From assembly GCA_024274695.1 (NCBI GenBank), contig JAJSAI010000011.1, forward strand, positions 1-9,391: a stretch of DNA of 9,391 bases. The letters are read 5' to 3'. The notes under the pieces were generated by a model. It was given only the letters and a program-made list of their open reading frames with translations, made no database searches and was not told the origin of the DNA. The translations under genes and the position numbers were made by a program. Shown piece by piece: positions 7,098 to 9,391 of the stretch. Each line of letters starts with the position of its first letter. The stretch's first letter is position 1. Origin of the DNA: an archaeon. Lineage in GTDB: Archaea > B1Sed10-29 > JAJSAI01.

Positions 7098-7326
7098 CCT
7101 TCTCACCCTCCCTCACGTAGTCCAGCAGCTCGTTAAACTCCTGCTCGTGCTCTCTTGATTCAGAAACCAGTTTCTTGAAGTACTCCCGCATCAGCGCGTC
7201 CTGCTCGGGAGAGAGCCTCATCCTGCTTATCAGCTGCCCGAACACCGCCTCAAGGTCCTGGATCAGCTTCTCCTCGTAACCCGCGGCGCGCTCGAGCATT
7301 TCAAGAGCCTCTTCCCTGGAGATCAT
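7087..7326 (-). CDS. Small helical protein, possibly ferritin-like, operon leader
   Basis: This 79-residue protein has two predicted long helices: EEALEMLERAAGYEEKLIQD at 5-24, continuing to about 36, and LSPEQDALMREYFKKLVSES at 38-57, continuing REHEQEFNELLDYV. Glu18/Glu19 in the first helix and Glu56/His60 in the second recall the half-bundle pattern of its downstream neighbour, but the strict ExxH spacing is absent because position -3 from His60 is Ser57. It may therefore bind metal poorly or act as the partner of the next protein. The frame is open up to ATG 7368, but ATG 7326 (MISREEAL) is chosen: it lies 26 nt from the centre of the TATA-like element at 7348-7356, as expected for a leaderless mRNA, and the longer version would span the shared promoter. 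No membrane segment or cysteine is present. Confidence 0.6.
   Translation of the reverse strand: MISREEALEMLERAAGYEEKLIQDLEAVFGQLISRMRLSPEQDALMREYFKKLVSESREHEQEFNELLDYVREGEKDEY
7103..7111 (-). promoter_or_regulatory. Strong ribosome binding site fixing the start at 7097
   Basis: On the minus strand this reads GGAGGGTGA, 5 nt before ATG 7097, and lies inside the end of the upstream gene. It decides against the GTG at 7106, which it contains. Confidence 0.65.
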
Positions 7327-7347
7327 GAACATCAACAGGAAGGTATT

Positions 7348-7356
7348 CTTTTTAAC
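7348..7356. promoter_or_regulatory. Shared bidirectional TATA element of two divergent operons
   Basis: The sequence is CTTTTTAAC on the plus strand and GTTAAAAAG on the minus strand, and both resemble archaeal TATA boxes. Its centre (7352) is 26 nt from the cytidine deaminase ATG at 7378 and 26 nt from the minus-strand ATG at 7326. No ribosome site precedes either codon, so both mRNAs are probably leaderless and driven from one element. Confidence 0.5.
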
Positions 7357-7377
7357 TGCTACCCCCATATTAGCAGT

Positions 7378-7770
7378 ATGGCATCTGACAATGAACTCAT
7401 CAGACTAGCGAGATCGGCAGCGAGAAAACGCAGGACATCAGAAGAGATGACGGTCGGAGAAGTCGGCGCCGCCCTGGAAACAGAAGAGGGAAACGTTTAC
7501 ACCGGGATCAGCGTGAACGCGGCGTGCGGCATAGGATTCTGCGCAGAACACGCGGCCATAGCAAAAATGCTGGAGCACGGTGAAACCAGGATAAAGAAGA
7601 TGGTCGCGGTGTCAGAAGACGGGAGAATACTCCCGCCCTGCGGCAGGTGCAGAGAACTAGTGTACCAGGCAGACCACGAGAACCTTAACACCAGAATAAT
7701 CACGTCTGAAAAAGAAGTCAGGACGCTGAAGGAACTGCTGCCCCTCCGGTGGCAGGAGGCGTTCGAATGA
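7378..7770 (+). CDS. cdd: Cytidine deaminase family enzyme
   Basis: This enzyme is a zinc-dependent nucleoside (or related) deaminase, probably turning cytidine/deoxycytidine into uridine/deoxyuridine for pyrimidine salvage. At 130 residues it matches the homotetrameric class. Zinc motifs are clear: CAEHAAI with Cys55 and catalytic Glu57, and PPCGRC with Cys88 and Cys91. DGRILPPCGRCREL at 81-94 is typical. The ribose-contacting NxE of standard cytidine deaminases (as in NVENAS) reads SVNAAC at 45-50, so the substrate may differ; a blasticidin-deaminase-like or other pyrimidine deaminase is the main alternative. The start ATG 7378 is 26 nt from a TATA-like element, suggesting a leaderless transcript. 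Its stop overlaps the next start (ATGA). pyrG lies nearby, but in a different transcription unit. Confidence 0.85.
   Translation: MASDNELIRLARSAARKRRTSEEMTVGEVGAALETEEGNVYTGISVNAACGIGFCAEHAAIAKMLEHGETRIKKMVAVSEDGRILPPCGRCRELVYQADHENLNTRIITSEKEVRTLKELLPLRWQEAFE
7754..7759 (+). promoter_or_regulatory. Ribosome binding site fixing the start at 7767
   Basis: AGGAGG lies 7 nt before ATG 7767, inside the end of the deaminase gene. This identifies 7767 rather than the earlier in-frame GTG at 7749 as the start of the downstream gene. Confidence 0.7.
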
Positions 7771-8402
7771 AGAAGGCGAGACTCAGAATATACAAGAAGG
7801 GAATAGAAGCCAGCGTCGTGTACGCTGACAAGGAAAAAAAGACCGTGACCAAGGTCTACGAGATAGGCAGGCACAGGAACCCGCTCGCGTTCGAGCCCAT
7901 AACAAGCTACGAGATGGAGCGCAGGTTCGAGGAAATGAAGGAACTCAGGGAAAAACTAAAGCACGAGAAAGACTTTGAGATCGTGGAAGTCCTGGAAATG
8001 AAGAAAGGAAAGACCATTAAAGGAAAAGACGCTGTGGTCTGGAAAGAAAAACAAGCCGAAGGCTACTCGGTGACCCAGATAAGAAAACAGTGGGACAAGG
8101 TCAAAGAACTTGCTGAAGAAGGCAATCCTGAGACAATGAAAGAATACGAGAAACTCAGAAAAATGGTGGGAGAAGACCTGCTCCCAGCATACCTTGACCT
8201 GAAAAAAGGAGAAGAACTCGTGGACAAGTTCTACAACAAGGTCAACGAGATCCGGGAGAAAATAAAAAAAGCGTACAGCAAGTACCCCGCGGCCGCCGAA
8301 CAGAAAATAGAAAACGCTGCAAGCAACTACATCTGGGACCCGAAAAGGAAAAAGTTCGTGGTCGTGGACGTAATAAGACCAGACGAGTACACCGGGTTCT
8401 GA
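7767..8402 (+). CDS. Unrecognised charged helical protein
   Basis: I do not recognise this 211-residue protein. It is very rich in Lys and Glu, has no cysteine, no signal peptide and no membrane segment, so it should be cytosolic. The N-terminus (about 3-33) looks like beta strands (RLRIYKKGIEASVVYADKEK). Residues 47-75 and about 100-172 look like long helices or coiled coils with heptad-like spacing (YEMERRFEEMKELREKLK; QIRKQWDKVKELAEEG; NKVNEIREKIKKAYSKY). The C-terminus ends in a short conserved-looking segment NYIWDPKRKKFVVVDVIRP at 187-205. ATG 7767 overlaps the deaminase TGA and has AGGAGG 7 nt upstream, so it is co-translated with the deaminase. The context does not reveal its role. 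Confidence 0.8.
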   Translation: MKKARLRIYKKGIEASVVYADKEKKTVTKVYEIGRHRNPLAFEPITSYEMERRFEEMKELREKLKHEKDFEIVEVLEMKKGKTIKGKDAVVWKEKQAEGYSVTQIRKQWDKVKELAEEGNPETMKEYEKLRKMVGEDLLPAYLDLKKGEELVDKFYNKVNEIREKIKKAYSKYPAAAEQKIENAASNYIWDPKRKKFVVVDVIRPDEYTGF

Positions 8403-8425
8403 AGGGGATGCAAAGGAGAGAAAGA

Positions 8426-8506
8426 ATGATAGCACTGCCAGCTCTCTTGATTGCCATTTTAACAGTTCGTATGCTTTTTTTGGTATTTAACAAAAAGGAG
8501 TGCTAA
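8426..8506 (+). CDS. Possible 26-residue membrane peptide
   Basis: A short frame begins at ATG 8426 with AAGGAG 7 nt upstream and ends at TAA 8504-8506. Its peptide is almost entirely hydrophobic (LPALLIAILTV, MLFLVF) and ends in the charged tail NKKEC, which fits one membrane-spanning helix. It lies 23 nt after the preceding gene, so it could be the last member of the deaminase operon. An in-frame ATG at 8408 would give 32 residues but has a poorly spaced ribosome site. The support is the ribosome site and the peptide pattern only, so it could be chance. Confidence 0.35.
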   Translation: MIALPALLIAILTVRMLFLVFNKKEC

Positions 8507-8538
8507 GTGTTCTTTGGCTAATTGTTTGAGGAGTTATC

Positions 8539-8550
8539 AGAAGCGCTTCT
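8539..8550. promoter_or_regulatory. Perfect 12-bp palindrome upstream of a promoter, possible operator
   Basis: AGAAGCGCTTCT is identical to its reverse complement and lies about 26 bp upstream of the TATA element for the gene at 8605. A symmetric site in this position could bind a dimeric regulator. It lies in the AT-rich intergenic stretch 8507-8604, which otherwise shows only the TATA element. Confidence 0.3.
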
Positions 8551-8576
8551 CTCTTGGAGACCATACGGAAAAAAAA

Positions 8577-8582
8577 TTTAAG
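8577..8582 (+). promoter_or_regulatory. TATA box for the small membrane protein gene
   Basis: TTTAAG, preceded by a run of eight A after CGG (possible BRE), is centred 26 nt before ATG 8605, which implies a leaderless transcript. This favours 8605 over the TTG at 8554. Confidence 0.55.
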
Positions 8583-8604
8583 TAATTTGATCTTTTGCTT
8601 TAGC

Positions 8605-8868
8605 ATGAGGCTCAGGGAATACAGCATGAGAGTGTACTGGCCGCTGCTCATTTCAATTCCGTTAATGATTGCTGCAGGAGTGTCCACTTACGCGTCAGAA
8701 GACGCGTTCAGACTAGGGCTTGTCTGGCTTGCTGCCGTGGTTTGGACGATGTTCTTCTTTTACGGGTACTCTAAAAACAGCAGGCTCTCAGCCTTCTTTG
8801 GAACGGGAGTGTCAGTGATACTGAGCCTGGTGGTACTAGTACTGGAAATGGTGCTAATGCCCTTGTGA
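8605..8868 (+). CDS. Small three-helix membrane protein, unknown function
   Basis: This 87-residue protein has a short basic N-terminus (MRLREYSMR) and three hydrophobic stretches: about 12-30 (WPLLISIPLMIAAGVSTYA), about 36-55 (FRLGLVWLAAVVWTMFFFYG) and about 64-86 (FFGTGVSVILSLVVLVLEMV). The loops are short; the second, YSKNSRLS, is positively charged and by the positive-inside rule is probably cytoplasmic. No family is recognised and no catalytic residues stand out. The start ATG 8605 is set by the TATA box 26 nt upstream; extending to TTG 8554 would place the promoter inside the gene. It is a single gene next to the CRISPR array, in a stretch less GC-rich than the rest of the window, so it may be part of a variable region. 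No cas-like motif is visible, so no CRISPR role is claimed. Confidence 0.65.
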   Translation: MRLREYSMRVYWPLLISIPLMIAAGVSTYASEDAFRLGLVWLAAVVWTMFFFYGYSKNSRLSAFFGTGVSVILSLVVLVLEMVLMPL

Positions 8869-8958
8869 CAGGCCGGGAGCGTGATCGTAAGCAAACTGCT
8901 GGGGCGAGTGAATGCCGAGCGCGAGGGAAGTCATGCGAACACTGTCGTTTTGCATTCA
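8869..8958. other. Short non-coding stretch flanking the CRISPR array
   Basis: These 90 bp between the membrane protein gene and the first CRISPR repeat are GC-rich and contain no supported gene, promoter or RNA. They do not look like the AT-rich leader expected at the acquisition end of an array, which suggests that this is the far (trailer) end. Confidence 0.5.
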
Positions 8959-9057
8959 TTTTAAATCCTAACAAGGCACTATTGAAACATGAGGCCCATG
9001 ATGAGGAGTAGTTGTACTCGTGCATGAATTTCAATCCTAACAAGGCACTATTGAAAC

Positions 9058-9094
9058 ATCAAGAAATAACTCTGACAATAACATGCGAAAAGTG
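9058..9094 (+). repeat. CRISPR spacer 2, first copy of a duplicated spacer
   Basis: This 37-bp spacer begins ATCAAGAAATAA and ends GCGAAAAGTG. It is identical over its whole length to the spacer at 9324-9360. Confidence 0.95.
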
Positions 9095-9323
9095 ATTTCA
9101 ATCCTAACAAGGCACTATTGAAACGGCAAAACCCTCAACACGCGCAGCACCCTCGTCTTCAATTTCAATCCTAACAAGGCACTATTGAAACTTACAGAAG
9201 GAGAGCATACGATTAACCTAACAGCACATTTCAATCCTAACAAGGCACTATTGAAACGGATGGGTACGCTCGGTTATTTGCTTTGTATTACCAATTTCAA
9301 TCCTAACAAGGCACTATTGAAAC

Positions 9324-9360
9324 ATCAAGAAATAACTCTGACAATAACATGCGAAAAGTG
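9324..9360 (+). repeat. CRISPR spacer 6, second copy of the duplicated spacer
   Basis: All 37 bases equal spacer 2 (9058-9094), four units away. The base after the following repeat (A at 9391) differs from the first base of spacer 3 (G), so the copy does not simply continue as a repeated block. Confidence 0.95.
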
Positions 9361-9391
9361 ATTTCAATCCTAACAAGGCACTATTGAAACA

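Larger units (their letters stand above)
8959..9390. CRISPR. CRISPR array, seven 30-bp repeats, continues past window
   Basis: Repeats lie at 8959-8988, 9028-9057, 9095-9124, 9162-9191, 9228-9257, 9294-9323 and 9361-9390. The 30-bp repeat starts ATTTCAATCC, continues TAACAAGGCA and ends CTATTGAAAC; its ends form the inverted pair TTTCAAT/ATTGAAA. Repeats 2-7 are identical, while repeat 1 differs at two positions near its left end (TTTTAAATCC). The six spacers are 39, 37, 37, 36, 36 and 37 bp. The repeat length and ATTGAAAC end resemble type I-B and type III arrays, whose crRNAs carry an eight-base handle of this sort. The type cannot be settled because no cas gene is present. The degenerate left repeat and lack of an AT-rich leader on that side suggest that the leader lies to the right, whereas the ATTGAAAC handle would suggest rightward transcription, so the strand is left open. 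One spacer occurs twice. Confidence 0.97.

Noticed and set aside
6661-7158. Plus-strand open frame across the lemA/ferritin-like region
   Set aside because: The predicted protein has no recognisable domain or ribosome site and is antisense to genes with clear motifs.
7327-7368. ATG 7368 as the start of the first minus-strand helical gene
   Set aside because: It would place 14 extra residues over the shared TATA element and leave only 9 bp to the divergent deaminase start; ATG 7326 fits the promoter distance.
8241-8402. Protein kinase-like C-lobe in the unrecognised 211-residue protein
   Set aside because: Only a loose Asn...Asp spacing is present; no HxD-type catalytic loop or ATP-binding lysine motif could be found.
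8474-8481. T-run CTTTTTTT as a transcription terminator for the deaminase operon
   Set aside because: It is possible as an archaeal oligo-T terminator, but it lies inside the candidate 26-residue frame and no second run supports it, so it is not listed as a feature.
8554-8604. TTG 8554 start for the three-helix membrane protein
   Set aside because: The TATA box lies inside that stretch and no ribosome site precedes the TTG; ATG 8605 is 26 nt from the TATA box.
8771-9043. Minus-strand open frame running into the CRISPR array
   Set aside because: It is built from the membrane-protein complement and CRISPR repeat sequence and has no family features.

Overview
This is a window of an archaeal chromosome. 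The evidence for archaea is the core of the archaeal (alternative) mevalonate pathway, TATA-box promoters placed 26-30 nt before the first codon of operon-leading genes (leaderless mRNAs), GGTGA/GGAGG-type Shine-Dalgarno sites in front of operon-internal genes, and heavy use of AGG/AGA for arginine. Compact spacing, several tiny genes and divergent versions of common enzymes would fit a small-genome (DPANN-like) lineage, but the phylum cannot be fixed from the sequence.

Layout. (1) Positions 3-3776, plus strand: a tightly packed operon for isoprenoid precursor synthesis. It holds a mevalonate kinase (cut by the window edge), a UbiD-family decarboxylase (anhydromevalonate phosphate decarboxylase) and the large and small subunits of the aconitase-X-type phosphomevalonate dehydratase. 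Together they would convert mevalonate to isopentenyl phosphate. The final isopentenyl phosphate kinase and the UbiX prenyl-FMN synthase are not in the window. (2) Positions 3760-6330, minus strand: CTP synthase (pyrG) followed by a calcineurin-like metallophosphoesterase whose end overlaps the end of the first operon tail to tail. (3) Positions 6385-7326, minus strand: two very small proteins resembling half ferritins/rubrerythrins, followed by a LemA-like membrane protein gene. The lemA reading frame is broken by two mutually compensating one-base shifts. (4) Positions 7378-8506, plus strand: a cytidine-deaminase-family enzyme, an unrecognised lysine/glutamate-rich 211-residue protein and a possible 26-residue membrane peptide. 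The divergent operons (3) and (4) are separated by 51 bp with one TATA-like element exactly 26 nt from both start codons. (5) Positions 8507-8868: an AT-rich promoter region with a perfect 12-bp palindrome and a gene for an 87-residue, three-helix membrane protein. (6) Positions 8959-9390: the end of a CRISPR array with seven 30-bp repeats and six spacers of 36-39 bp. The first repeat is degenerate and one spacer occurs twice. No cas gene is in the window.

The points most worth following are the complete central set of the archaeal mevalonate pathway with substitutions at catalytic positions, the twin half-ferritin/LemA operon with its doubly frameshifted lemA, the symmetric bidirectional leaderless promoter, the divergent CTP synthase with an N-terminal extension, and the repeated CRISPR spacer.
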